Assembly (NCBI RefSeq): GCF_963576675.1
Contig: NC_088918.1
Location: forward strand, 39,341,501 to 39,405,500
DNA: 64,000 bases
From: Euphorbia lathyris
Lineage: Eukaryota > Streptophyta > Magnoliopsida > Malpighiales > Euphorbiaceae
Direction: 5' to 3'
Below are positions 1 to 11,053 of the stretch, piece after piece (positions within the stretch are counted from its first letter, which is position 1; each line of letters begins with the position of its first letter). The position numbers were made by a program, and so were the translations under genes. Below the pieces are notes generated by a model, which was given only the letters and a program-made list of their open reading frames with translations, made no database searches and was not told the origin of the DNA.

Positions 1-1456
1 TTGTCCACGAACTAGGGGATGCAAATTCACTTTCTCTCTCTAGATGTAGGTTTCGAAAATCACATAGAGGGGAGGGTTAAGCCTTAGCCGAAATTCATGT
101 AGTAGGGGGGTATATATAATAACTTGTATCTAAACCCTAGTTAGATAGGAATAAGTTACTTAATAGGAATTCAATTCGGAATAGGATTCCTAATTATTAT
201 CTTATAATATATCTAATATATTTAGGATAATAATAAATAAGCTAATTGGATAATAATAGGAGTATATTAATTTAATTAAAACTCCTAACTTAATTATCTC
301 TTAATTAATTTAATTCACAAACCTAATCAAATTAGGATTAATGGAATTAAAATAATTCCCTAATTTATTATATATAAATTTCGCCCCCCCTTAATTAAAT
401 GGGCCTTACTGGGCTCATTTGGGCTTCCATCTATTAATGACATCCAACTCTCTTTTGGTTCCAAGTCTTATGTGTGATCCATTAGGTTCTTACTACTTTT
501 GGCCGTATGCAACTATTAAATTAATTTCTTCAAGAATTATATTTAATCCTTGCATAACGGAATGATGTACTGAGTATGTTATTGGCAAGTCTGTAATCAT
601 TCCCCTAGAGTCCGTTAAGAAGACAAGTTGATTCTATCGTTAACCCTTTCGTATTAGTTACAGTATAATTCGATCCTTTATCAACTACATCCTTGAACTG
701 AATCTTATGACTATGGGTGATGTCAAGTCACATATAGCGAGACGTTCGTTTTACTTGTATAGGCCGAGTCAACTCAAATAGATAGGTTAAGTGAAATCTG
801 TATTTCTTACTCTTAAGCTATCACCTTGCAAGGATTTAGAGTCGAGTCTTCCACAAGCGATCCTTGGATGTATCTCCCATTAATCGGGAGTGATAAATGC
901 TCAATCCAATGTATAACTACCCTGACATTACCTCCTGTGACACCCAACCTTTGCAGTTCACACCCCAGAGTCATTTCTGTTAAGGATCGTGGGACCGCAG
1001 GATCAAAGTCTCACATTCAGTAATTCAGGATGACCAATTAACATTCTTTTCAGTCTGAGGATTAGTTATACCTATTAATACCAATGAGATGAACGGGTGA
1101 CAAGGATGAATCTACCCATCCTGTTATCTCAAATCGGATCCCCAATCCTAATGAACGACGTTTCATCGGATCTATGTAACTGTCCAGATATCTATATATA
1201 TGAAGCTTGTGAGATCAGTTTTCTGTCGGACAGAAGACATTGTTACATACAAGTCTCAACAGTGATATATCAATCCTAAACATATCACTTGACTTGGGGT
1301 GGTTTTAAGTTTATTAGTTTATTATAAAGTTTTGTCTCACTCCATGCTTGTATGAACACTTTATAATCACTTTAAACAAACTTACGGATTTCCTTTTATT
1401 AGACTTTATTTAGTGCTTAAAAGGGATTGCCTTTATATATAGTTATAAACATATAT
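1..1456 (-). repeat. Host copia 3' LTR, first part
   Basis: Nearly identical to 18790-20247. It contains a minus-strand TATA-like motif near 110-118 (18900-18908 in the other copy). The LTR is cut at 1456 by the Sirevirus and resumes at 12906. Short open frames at 826-1023 and 1097-1279 recur at 19615 and 19886 and are LTR sequence, not genes. Confidence 0.93.
1452..1456. repeat. Target-site duplication TATAT, left copy
   Basis: TATAT precedes the Sirevirus 5' LTR and recurs at 12906-12910 after the 3' LTR. The unbroken LTR copy near 20240-20255 has the motif once, which confirms a 5-bp duplication on insertion. Confidence 0.93.
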
Positions 1457-2792
1457 TGTTGAAACACCTTTCCACATAATTTTGATTTGACAAAATTGTT
1501 TAAGTATAATATATATACATATTCTAAACACACTAAGTTTAAATGCTTTGATTTAATTCTACTAATGTGTTTGTTCAATGTTGAGTTAAAATACTATAAG
1601 ACATAAGAATCGAAAGGCCCAAGCCCAATACGGAAGCCAAGGCCCAAGTCAAACAACTCAGTACACTCGGCCCGCATATGTCAAGACGTTGCCGTTTTTG
1701 AACGAAAACGCAACTCAGCAAACGGAAGGATCTAGAAGACCTTCGGGAACAACTTCACAATGAAGCTGCTGAGTCGTCTCGACAAAACGTACAAGACAGC
1801 AGCTGGCAAAGGAAAACTTCCAGACAAAGTGTTTCCTCTTTTGGCAAAGTTCAGACGACACAGTATACTGTCCAGTTGACTTTACCATAAAAGAAGAGAC
1901 CATCTGCTGAGCTGACCGAGGACAGAAGATACACGTCTGTGATTGGCCGATAGCTCTGAGCAAGTCAGGATGACAACGACACATAGCCGTTTCCCTCCAA
2001 CGGTTATTTCGAAATTCGAAATGACCGACGCCCAGACATCTCTATAAATAGTGCCATCACAAGCTTCACAAACAACAGAACTTGATCAAGCCATTACGCT
2101 GACCAAATCTCTACAAGTTCTGCAAGCAAGAAGCAAAGCAAAATTCTTACACTACATTTCTCATATCTGTGTAAAAGTCTAGAGTGATTGTAAATCGTCT
2201 AAAGTGTCTTAGCACATATTTGTATTAGGACAAAACACTTATCATTTCTAGAGATAGAAAGGAGAGGCTGAGTACTCGGTTTTAAGTACTCAGCGGAGAG
2301 ATTAGGATTGAGTAGAAGTATAGAGGAAGGTACTCTTGTCATACTCAATTGCTGATATTGTAAAAGGTTTGAGGCTCTACCTTTAAAGAGCTCAGTAGAG
2401 TATTTGAAATCTCGGAACGTGTTCCGGGGACAGGACGTAGGCTTAGAAGAAGCCGAACCTGGATAAATCTGCTGAGTGAAGTATTTCTTACCTTAACTCC
2501 TTATTTATATTGCTTGCTTTAAATAATCAAAACTGACCAAGTAAAGAGGTCAAGTTGAGTTGTGCGCGTTGAACGTCTGAGCTCAGGAATAGACTCTACG
2601 TGCTATCTCCTGACTCAAGCTAAGAAACTGGCCTAGTCACCTATTGACTAAGCCAGTACCTTACTGTTTACTCAGCGCCGCTGTTCAAACCTTTTTTTAG
2701 AAAAAGAAGTCTGCCTAAATTGCAAAAAAGTTTAAATAGTTCCTAACCCCCCCCCTTTGGAACTATACTTGCAACTAAACAAGGGACCAACA
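1457..2792 (+). repeat. Sirevirus 5' LTR
   Basis: Starts TGTTGAAAC and ends GACCAACA (TG...CA), 1336 bp, pairing with 11572-12905 at a constant offset of 10115 for most of its length. A poly-C tract near the 3' end differs in length between copies (9 versus 8 C). An ORF on the opposite strand at 1715-1984 recurs in the other LTR and is not a gene. Confidence 0.95.
2001..2050 (+). promoter_or_regulatory. LTR core promoter: palindrome and TATA box
   Basis: A canonical TATAAATA lies at 2043-2050 (12158-12165 in the 3' LTR). About 20 bases upstream, 2006-2022 is ATTTCGAAATTCGAAAT, palindromic except for the central base. The same palindrome and the neighbouring CCGTTGGAGGG (reverse strand) survive in the diverged solo LTR at 58061-58090, so this block is conserved. 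Transcription would be expected to start near 2070-2080. Confidence 0.75.
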
Positions 2793-2794
2793 AG

Positions 2795-2806
2795 TGGTAT
2801 CAGAGC
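2795..2806 (+). other. Primer-binding site (initiator Met tRNA)
   Basis: TGGTATCAGAGC, two bases after the 5' LTR end. This is the standard plant copia primer site complementary to the 3' end of initiator methionine tRNA. Confidence 0.95.
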
Positions 2807-2854
2807 TTAAAAGCTCACTTTAAAAGGTCTAACAACCTTGAGCTGATCCCTACC

Positions 2855-4594
2855 ATGGGCGAAAACAGCACTTGGTTTCTCTCTGGAAACCAAACAACTC
2901 AAATACTGCCTGAGGGGCTGTCCATTACTAGGCCTTCCGTATTCTTCGGGTCAAACTATACCTTCTGGAAGAATAGGATGAAGAACTTCATTCAGGCTGC
3001 AAACATGAGTGCCTGGCTATCTATAGTCCAAGGCCCGTTTGTACCTGTCGAGGTTGTGGCTGGCCAAACAGTTATAAAAGCTGAGGCCAAATGGACAGAG
3101 GATGATCTTAAGAAGCTTCAAAACCATGCTTCGGCTATCAATATGGTTCACTGTGCGCTCGATGCTGCAGAATATAACAAAATCTCAGGTTGCGAGTCGG
3201 CACAAGAGATCCGGAAAAAGCTGGAAGTCACCTACGAAGGAACAAATAAAGTGAAAGAATCCAAGGTGAATCAGCAGATGAGACTGTACGAGCTGTTCGA
3301 TATGAACAATGATGAGGGCATTTCAGACATGAACGCAAGGTTCACCAACATCATAAATGAGCTCAAGAGACTTGGGAAAATCTTCACTGAGGAAGAACAA
3401 GTTAAAAAGATACTCAGGAGTCTTCCGAAGGACTGGCAAGCAAAGAAGACAGCAGTTGAGGAAGCTCAGGATTTAACCACCTACAAATATGACGAACTCA
3501 TCGGTTCATTGCTGACCCATGAGATATCCATGAAAAACTTTGAGGTGAAGGAAAAATCTGAAGACAAGAAGCAGAAGTCACTTGTCATGAAAGCTGACTC
3601 CACTGACGGGAGTTCAACAGATGATGAGGAGATGGCTATGTTGACAAGGAAGATGAAAAGGCTATTCAAGAAGAGTGACAAATACTCTAAAAAGCCTTAC
3701 AGAAAGTTTGATAAGTATAAGGCTGACTCAAGTGACAGCAAATACAGAAAGGACAGCTCAAAGCCCATTACATGCTTTGAGTGCCATCAAACTGGCCACA
3801 TTAAGTCAAACTGCCCCACGCTGAGGAAAGACAAGAAAAGTGGGAAGAAAGCAATGGTGGCTACTTGGAGCGACAGCGATGAGTCTTCATCCACAGAAAC
3901 TGAGGCCACCGAGTCAGCGAAGATATGCTTCATGGCTGACGAACTTGCTGAGCCATGCGTCTCTGAGCATGCTGACCCATCCATCACATCAGATGATGAG
4001 GAACAATCAAATGAGGTAATTTCTCTTCCCCAGCTCAGAAACGATATGGTTAATGCCCTGAGTGTTCTCTATACACTTGTCAAGAAGTGTAATAAGAAAG
4101 TTAGAGCACTCAGCAGGCGCTGTGACGAAGTGGAAGAGGTCAAACTGAGTGACCTCAGATACCTTCTTCATGACAATTTGACTCTGCATGATAACATGAA
4201 GATCATGCATGAGTATGTCTCTGAAGTCCAGACAGTTTCAAAGAAACTGAGGAAGGACGTCACAACCATCCAGAACCAACTAAAGGTTCCAAATAAAAAT
4301 AACATTCCTCTGAGAACTCAGTACCAAGGTACTCGGCAGAGATGGAATCCCCAGCGAAAAGTCCAGTGTGACTTTTGTGGGAAGTTAGGACACACCACTA
4401 AGGTGTGCTGGCACGCTCAACACTGGGGTGCTGACAAGTCAGTAAAAAATCCTAAACAGAAGGTCAGTTGTGACTTCTGTGGAAAGAATGGCCATACTGT
4501 CCATGTATGCCGCCATAAAATAAAGTATGATGCTATACCTGTTGCACCTAACAAGTCAGGACCCAAAAAGAATTGGGTACCTAAAAGTAACTAG
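2855..4594 (+). CDS. gag: Sirevirus Gag polyprotein (579 aa)
   Basis: Nucleocapsid/capsid protein that packages the element RNA in cytoplasmic virus-like particles. The N-terminal 240 residues look like the copia Gag domain (UBN2/DUF4219-like, with a YELFDM motif and the LPKDW segment). Three CCHC zinc knuckles are visible: CFECHQTGHIKSNC (about 307-320), CDFCGKLGHTTKVC (about 505-518) and CDFCGKNGHTVHVC (about 539-552). A K/S/D-rich stretch separates the capsid part from the first knuckle, and an acidic and helical stretch lies between knuckles one and two. The start is the first ATG, 48 bases after the primer site. The frame is open to a TAG at 4592-4594; pol follows in another frame. Its size and three knuckles fit Sirevirus Gag, which is larger than most copia Gags. 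Confidence 0.92.
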   Translation: MGENSTWFLSGNQTTQILPEGLSITRPSVFFGSNYTFWKNRMKNFIQAANMSAWLSIVQGPFVPVEVVAGQTVIKAEAKWTEDDLKKLQNHASAINMVHCALDAAEYNKISGCESAQEIRKKLEVTYEGTNKVKESKVNQQMRLYELFDMNNDEGISDMNARFTNIINELKRLGKIFTEEEQVKKILRSLPKDWQAKKTAVEEAQDLTTYKYDELIGSLLTHEISMKNFEVKEKSEDKKQKSLVMKADSTDGSSTDDEEMAMLTRKMKRLFKKSDKYSKKPYRKFDKYKADSSDSKYRKDSSKPITCFECHQTGHIKSNCPTLRKDKKSGKKAMVATWSDSDESSSTETEATESAKICFMADELAEPCVSEHADPSITSDDEEQSNEVISLPQLRNDMVNALSVLYTLVKKCNKKVRALSRRCDEVEEVKLSDLRYLLHDNLTLHDNMKIMHEYVSEVQTVSKKLRKDVTTIQNQLKVPNKNNIPLRTQYQGTRQRWNPQRKVQCDFCGKLGHTTKVCWHAQHWGADKSVKNPKQKVSCDFCGKNGHTVHVCRHKIKYDAIPVAPNKSGPKKNWVPKSN

Positions 4595-4599
4595 TTACA

Positions 4600-6246
4600 A
4601 TGCAGGTAAGCCTGAGATGTGCCGAGAAGTCAAAGATGTGGTATATTGACAGCGCATGCTCAAGGCATATGACGGGTGATGAAACTCAGTTCATCACGTT
4701 TGAACGTAAACGAGGAGGGAGCGTAAGTTTTGGAGACAACAAGAAGGGTAAGATAGTAGGCTCAGGAACCATCGGAGGTAATCCTACTATTGAATCTGTC
4801 TCCCTAGTCAGCGGACTCAAATATAACTTACTCAGCGTAGCTCAGCTATGTGACAATGAGAGAAAAGTTATATTTGATGCTACTGGATGTAAAATATACG
4901 AGGGTAAAACAAATGAGTTAATTGTAACTGCCCCTCGGATAGATAATGTCTTTATGCTAGATTTAGAGAAAAAGTTTTCAAAAACTATGTGCTTAGTAAC
5001 AAAGGAAGAAAATTCATGGCTATGGCACAGGAGACTTGGTCATGTAAGCATGGACCTCCTGGCCAAACTAGCAAGAAAGCAATTGGTTGAGGGACTGCCC
5101 GAACTTAAATTTCAAAAAGATCAATTATGCCACGCTTGCCAAGCTGGAAAACAAACCAAACAATCTTTTCACAGTAAAAACATTGTCTCAACTAAACGTC
5201 CGTTAGAGTTGCTACACTTGGATCTCTTTGGTCCAGTCCAGCCGCTGAGTCTGGGTGGAAGAAGATTTTCCTTGGTCATTGTAGATGACTTCTCTCGGTA
5301 TACGTGGGTCATCTTACTGACCAGCAAGGATGAGACTTTTGAGACATTTTCAAATTTGGTTAGAAAAATTGAAAATGAAAAAGACCTAAAATTAGCTCAT
5401 ATCCGTAGTGATAACGGTGGAGAGTTCAAAAACCAAAAGTTTGTTGAATTCTGTGAAGCCAGCGGCATTGACCACAATTTTTCTGCTCCTAGAACACCTC
5501 AGCAAAATGGGGTTGTAGAAAGGAAGAACAGAACTCTGGTTGAAATAGCCAGGACAATGCTGGATGAGCATAGGCTTCCAAAGTATTTTTGGGGAGAGGC
5601 TGTTAACATAGCATGCTACATTCTTAATAGGGCTCTAGTTAGACCTATACTCAAGAAAACCCCCTATGAACTTTGGAAAGGACGAAAGCCCAATATTGGA
5701 TACTTTCATGCCTTTGGCTGTAGATGTTTTATTTTAAATACCAAAGATAGCTTAGCAAAGTTTGATTCAAAAGCTGATGAGGCTATCTTTTTGGGCTACT
5801 CAACAAACAACAAAGCATACAGAGTTTTTAATAAGCGAACTCAAGTTTTAGAAGAGTCAATACATGTAGAGTTCGATGAAACTGACCCTGCAGGTAGATA
5901 CCAGCCGCTGACCGAAGATGATCCAAACTCAGTAACCATCGCTGACCCAGAACCAGCTACTGAGTCATTCACGAAAAGGCTGACCAAGAGTAAGAGTGAA
6001 CCTAAGATTACTTTTACTGACCCATCTACTTCTGCAGAGATTGTTGAAACAGGAACAGCACAAGACATAAATCTACCCAAAGAAATAAGGATTCCAAGAG
6101 GGCACTCCGAAAGTGCAATCCTTGATTCTGCTGGGAATACCCTGATGACGAGGAATCAACTCAGGAAGTACCTCAATAATGTTGCTTTCGTCTCAGTACA
6201 AGAACCGAAGAATTTCACTGAAGCTGAGTACGATGATTCTGGATGA
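4600..6246 (+). pseudogene. pol: Sirevirus Pol, protease and integrase part
   Basis: Protease motif is IDSACSRHMTG near residues 16-26, where the usual family signature is DSG or DTG; here the third residue is Ala. The pre-integrase H/C zinc domain follows (WHRRLGHVS and CHACQAGKQ, about 141-185). The integrase core has LHLDLFGPV (about 205), RSDNGGEF (about 269) and QQNGVVERKNR (about 302), i.e. the D, D and E of the DDE triad. The C-terminal part has the copia FGCRCFILN and IFLGYS motifs. The frame stops just as the reverse transcriptase domain begins; the next ORF continues in another frame, which points to a one-base loss near 6237-6243. The ATG at 4600 comes 5 bases after the gag stop and lies in a different frame from gag. 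Confidence 0.9.
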
Positions 6247-7730
6247 ACGCAATGCAAGAGGAGCTCGATCAATTTCGAAGAAATGATGTATGGGAGTTAG
6301 TGCCTCATCCAAAGAGTCAAAAGACCATCGGAACAAGATGGGTCTTCAGGAACAAGATGGACGAACAAGGAAACGTAGTCAGGAACAAAGCAAGGCTTGT
6401 AGCTCAGGGCTACAGTCAGCAAGAAGGTATAGACTACAGTGAGACCTTTGCCCCAGTGGCAAGGCTAGAGGCAATTAGAATATTATGTGCATATGCATCT
6501 TACATGAATTTTAAATTATTCCAAATGGATGTCAAAAGTGCATTTCTTAATGGAGTTATAAACGAGGAGGTTTATGTAAATCAACCTCCAGGTTTTGAGG
6601 ACCCTAAGTTCCCAAACCATGTTTACAAACTCAAAAAGGCTATGTACGGCCTCAAGCAAGCACCACGTGCTTGGTATGAGAGGCTGACCAGTTTCCTGCT
6701 GACTAGAAATTACGTCAGGGGCAAAGCTGATACAACCTTATTCATTAAGAAAAAGGGTAAAGATACCCTGCTGGCCCAAATTTATGTTGATGATATAATA
6801 TTTGGTGCAACTAACGAATCAATGTGCGAGGAGTTTAGCAAACAAATGCAGACTGAGTTTGAAATGTCCATGATGGGAGAACTCAGCTTCTTCCTCGGTC
6901 TTCAAATTAAACAAGGAAAGAATGGCATCTTCATCAGTCAAGCCAAATATGCCAAGGAGATCTTAAAGAAATATGACTTGGAAAATTGCAAGCCAATATC
7001 CACTCCTATGGGCACTGACGCTGTCCTCTGCGCTGATGAGAATGGTAAGTCAGTAGGCAGCAAGTTATATCGAGGTATGATAGGCTCTCTACTTTACTTA
7101 ACAGCCAGCAGACCGGACATTCAGTTTTCAGTATGCTACTGTGCTAGATATCAATCTAACTCTAAGGAATCTCATTACATTGCTGTAAAAAGAATCCTTA
7201 GATATTTGCAAAGCTCAGTGAACGCAGGTTTGTGGTATCCAAATACTCATGATTTTACACTCACCGGATACACTGACGCTGACTATGGACGAGATAAGCT
7301 GGAACGAAAAAGCACCTCTAGAGGATGCCACTTCTTAGGAAGCTGTCTTGTATCCTGGTTCATCAAAAAGCAGGCGTCAGTAGCCTTGTCCACCACTGAA
7401 GCTGAGTACATTGCTGCTGGTCATTGTGTTGCTCAAGTCCTATGGATCAAGCAACAACTTAAAGATTATGGTGTTCAAACGAAGACAATTGAAGTCAAAT
7501 GTGACAACAAAAGTGCAATTGATCTTTCCAAGAACCCAATTCAACACAGCAGAATGAAGCATGTCAGCATCAGACATCACTTCATTAGATACCATGTACT
7601 CAAGGGTGAGATCAAGCTGACCTTTGTCCCAACGGACGAACAACTTGCGGATATCTTCACGAAGCCACTGGCCCGTGAGCAGTTCAGCATACTGAGAGAA
7701 GCAATTGGTATGTTTAATCCTCTTCAGTAA
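6243..7730 (+). pseudogene. pol: Sirevirus Pol, reverse transcriptase and RNase H part
   Basis: Continuation of pol after a frameshift near 6240. RT motifs in order: [34 protein letters not shown] (about residue 92, first catalytic Asp), [14 protein letters not shown] and the active-site box [11 protein letters not shown] (about 180). RNase H follows with YTDADYG (about 342), [10 protein letters not shown] (about 383) and CDNKSAID (about 419), so its acidic residues are present, and ends ADIFTKPL as in most copia elements. Apart from the frame break no stop interrupts these domains, so the damage is slight and recent. The RT copies the genomic RNA from the tRNA primer and RNase H removes the template. 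Confidence 0.92.
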
Positions 7731-8036
7731 ATTCCTATGCGAAATGAATATGAATGCTGGGTGAATTACATGCTGAATGATTTATTGTTTGCTGAGTACC
7801 TCATTGAAACTGACTGAATATACAATACTGAGTAAACTTGCACACTGAGTAAATTAGTTTAGAACTTGAACTTAAAATCATCCTTAAATAATGCACTGAC
7901 CACTCAGAATATCAAACGCTTGACATTCTAAATACTGAGTGATTAATCCGTTAGCATAAATGCAAAGCACGCGTATAGCCTAGAATGACGTATTCGTCGT
8001 AATGTGTCATAAATGCCAGGATCATTGTCGGTACAT
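7731..8036 (+). other. Spacer between pol and third ORF
   Basis: AT-rich, non-coding, with many copies of CTGAG, CTGAC and ACTGAG, the same short words that crowd the LTRs and ORFs of this element. No ORF is supported. Confidence 0.7.
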
Positions 8037-8094
8037 GATCCCAAGGCAAAACTGACACATGGATTCGATTAAGATCCACACCGTTCATTTCGTC

Positions 8095-8103
8095 TATAAA
8101 TTA
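8095..8103 (+). promoter_or_regulatory. Putative internal promoter, copy 1
   Basis: TATAAATTA, followed about 110 bases later by ATG at 8213. The intervening CT-rich and A-rich sequence resembles a plant 5' leader. The motif is repeated at 8439-8447 ahead of the ATG at 8557. Promoter function is inferred only from the TATA-like motif and spacing. Confidence 0.4.
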
Positions 8104-8212
8104 TGGGTATTTCCCCATCTTTTACTCTTTACGCTTAATCAATTCTTAAGGCAAAGAAATCACTTAGAACTTCTTTTCTCTCAAATTCCTCTAATTCCTC
8201 CATCTTCGAAGA

Positions 8213-8416
8213 ATGACTAAGTTATCTTTCAACGTCTCTGGTGCCGGCCACCAAAAGTCCAGCTCCGATGAACCTTCACAAAACCCCTCTACACCGAGCA
8301 AGGGTAAAACTGGCCAAACTTCTGGAAAAGGGAAAGCTGTTAAGATTAGGACCTACTCCAAGGTCTTCGAAAATGTCCGCGATCCCAAGGCAAAACTGAC
8401 ACATGGATTCGATTAA
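8213..8416 (+). pseudogene. Truncated first copy of the third ORF (67 aa)
   Basis: The first 56 residues are identical to the start of the ORF at 8557. The last 11 are read from the duplicated upstream block (ending KLTHGFD) and then stop at 8414-8416. It is a by-product of the tandem duplication, not an independent gene. Confidence 0.9.
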
Positions 8417-8438
8417 GATCCACACCGTTCATTTCGTC

Positions 8439-8447
8439 TATAAATTA
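8439..8447 (+). promoter_or_regulatory. Putative internal promoter, copy 2
   Basis: Second copy of the TATAAATTA motif, 118 bases before the ATG of the full-length third ORF at 8557. Confidence 0.4.
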
Positions 8448-8556
8448 TGGGTATTTCCCCATCTTTTACTCTTTACGCTTAATCAATTCTTAAGGCAAAG
8501 AAATCACTTAGAACTTCTTTTCTCTCAAATTCCTCAAATTCCTCCATCTTCGAAGA

Positions 8557-11053
8557 ATGACTAAGTTATCTTTCAACGTCTCTGGTGCCGGCCACCAAAA
8601 GTCCAGCTCCGATGAACCTTCACAAAACCCCTCTACACCGAGCAAGGGTAAAACTGGCCAAACTTCTGGAAAAGGGAAAGCTGTTAAGATCAGGACCTAC
8701 TCCAAGGTCTTCGAAAATGTCCGCGAATGGAAGGTTGAGCCCTCCAGATGGGTCTCTGAGCATTTCGTACAACATGAACAACCATTTGCCGAATGGATCT
8801 CCAAGAACGAATGGACTGGGCTGTTCTCGGTCAGAGATGAGACATATCCTGACCTGGTAAGAGAGTTTTACCACAACCTCAAGGTTGCCAGTGACTCCGC
8901 CGACTACCTAAGCACTAAAGTAAGAGGAAAAACCATCTTCATCAACCCTCTGTACATAGGAAATCTCCTCCAGCTCAAAACTGAGGGAGTAAGGCTGAGG
9001 AAGTCAGGAGATCAGGACAAAACCAACTACGTCCATACCTTCTGCAAACCTGAGGGTCACTCAGGAGAGATCTCAGCATCTTCAATGGGACAGCACCAGA
9101 AGATGGCTCACTACCTGCTGAGCTATTTTATTTACCCAAAGATCAACTGCACTACATCAGCAACCAACTTTGAACAGTGCTTCATATGGCACATGCTGAC
9201 GTACACCCCCATCAATATGCCGGTCTTCTTAGTTGCTGGGTTCCTACGCAGCACGGGTACGCTGAGGCTTGGGTCACTCATAACTCGAATTCTTCTTGAC
9301 CACAAGATTGATCTCGAAGGCGAGGAATCCTTCAAAGGAACTGAGATCACAGTTGCCTCGCTGAGGGCACTGAAATTTGGGCAACCCTTGAAGAAAGGAA
9401 AAGCTGCTGTTGCTGCTGGCCAAGCTGGCCAAACTGAGGAAACTGTTGCTGAGCCTAAGAAAGGAAGAAGAAGAAACCAGCGGTCAGGATGACGCTGAGG
9501 ATTCAGAAGCAACTGCCAACGAAATTGAAGCTGAGGATGCTAACACTGGGTTAGCTGATGGAAATGTGCAAACTGACACTGAGTTAGCTGCTGGAGTTGA
9601 GCAAGTTGAGCAAGTTGATCAAGCTGACCAGACCCATACTGAGGAAAAGGAACCCACTCCTACTCACTCAGAAGAACCTGCTCATCATACCACTCCACCA
9701 CGTAGAAGGCGAAAGCTGGTTAAGGCCAGTGAAGTGATGATCGGTGAACTTCCTGTGCAATCACCATCTATTCCTGAACTTGTCCTCTCTAAGACAACAA
9801 AGGACCCTTCTACTGTTCAACTAAAGTTCTTCAAACGGCCATCAACTTCCTCTACTACAACGCCGTTGGAAAAACAAGCCTCTGTTTCTTCTCAATAGGA
9901 ACATGCCGACCATACCACTTCAACCACTTCAACAAGTCACGTTGAACCAACCACTGTCCATGCTGTCTCCTCAAGCATGGTGCTGACTCCCCATCTTTCT
10001 GCTGTCAGCACAGACAGTGTTCGGGTTATGTCTTCCATCAACAACCTCTCTGCTGATCAATCAACAATTCCTTCAACTCAAGTGCAGATTGAGCCAACTC
10101 ATCCAGTCACTGACCAGGGTACTCCTTTCACTCCACTTTCTTCTAGTCATACTGATGTCCATCGGGATGCCACTGAGTCCGGCAAAAAGCTCATTGACTC
10201 AGTGCAAGCACTCATCCACGATCTTCAACATTCCGCTTCACCTGCTGCTGGATCTTCAATTCCTGAGACAACTCAGCTCTCCCAGGTCACTCTACTTCTC
10301 AACGAAGTCAAAGGACTCAAGGATCTGCTGAATGTCGTCTTGTCATTCCAAGCCCAGCAAGCTAAGCAGGATTCACTTGCCAAGTTGGCAGAGATACAGT
10401 TGTCAACAATTCAACATCTGAACTCTCTCCATCAGCAAGTTCAGAAGTTGTCTGCTGTGAACACTGACTACGCCACTTCCTCAGAACTCAAGATGCTTTT
10501 TGCTCAGCTTCATACTGAGCAACTTAAGACAAATGAGCAAATGGTGTCCTATAGTCAGTGCTCAGTCGAGCAAATCAGTGAGGCCATCAGGCTACTTAAC
10601 CTCAACAAGCAAGAACTGGATACTGACGCTTTAAAGCAGAATGAGTTGCTGTCTCTCGCACAGCAATCCTTCAATCACATCCGTCATAATAATATCCAGT
10701 GTCATCATTATGACTCAACTCTCTTGAAAACCTTCCACCAAGTCTTTGCTGGCCTCTCTGAAGCTCTCATCTGGCAAGCAAAAGCTCAAGCTTTCAGTGT
10801 AAATATGCTCAGTGCTGCTGATCTTCGCGTACCAGTTGAAGTATCAGCTGATGGAGTTGCCATCTTTGATGGCGTAAATGAAAGTGCTGACAAACTAAAA
10901 GAGCTTTCACAAGAACTTTCTCATGCTGTCTTAACCGATGCGTTCAAGCTCCCTGAAGTTGACAAAACAGGGGAGAAAGCGCAAGCTGCCAGAGCTCAGC
11001 ATGAGCGACGTCAGTACGAGCGAAGTCAGTCACAGGGCAAGAAGAAGAAATAG
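8557..11053 (+). pseudogene. Sirevirus env-like third ORF, two breaks
   Basis: One long reading frame of about 830 codons in the position where Sireviruses carry their env-like gene. Residues about 1-55 are Ser/Thr/Lys-rich. About 56-280 resemble the plant transposon-protein domain found in Athila and Sirevirus third ORFs (YPDLVREFYHNLK, VRGKTIFINPLYIGNLL, SYFIYPKIN). Then come a basic cluster (KKGRRRN), an acidic E/A/T-rich stretch, a basic PPRRRRKLVK, a Ser/Thr/Pro-rich linker, and a helical heptad-like C-terminal third ending in K/R. The frame changes in a purine run near 9465-9475, and a TAG at 9896-9898 interrupts the second part. I see no clear signal peptide or strong membrane anchor, so the env label rests on position and family, not on demonstrated function. 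Confidence 0.75.

Larger units (their letters stand above)
8037..8724 (+). repeat. 344-bp tandem duplication over the start of the third ORF
   Basis: 8037-8380 and 8381-8724 are direct copies with about two differences seen (CTCTAATTCC versus CTCAAATTCC; GATTAGG versus GATCAGG). Each copy carries a TATA-like motif, a leader and the first 56 codons of the third ORF. After the first copy the frame runs 11 more codons into the second copy's upstream region and stops. Confidence 0.95.

Noticed and set aside
1715..1984. 89-codon ORF on the minus strand, repeated at 11830-12099
   Set aside because: It lies entirely in the Sirevirus LTR, antisense to it, and overlaps the promoter region.
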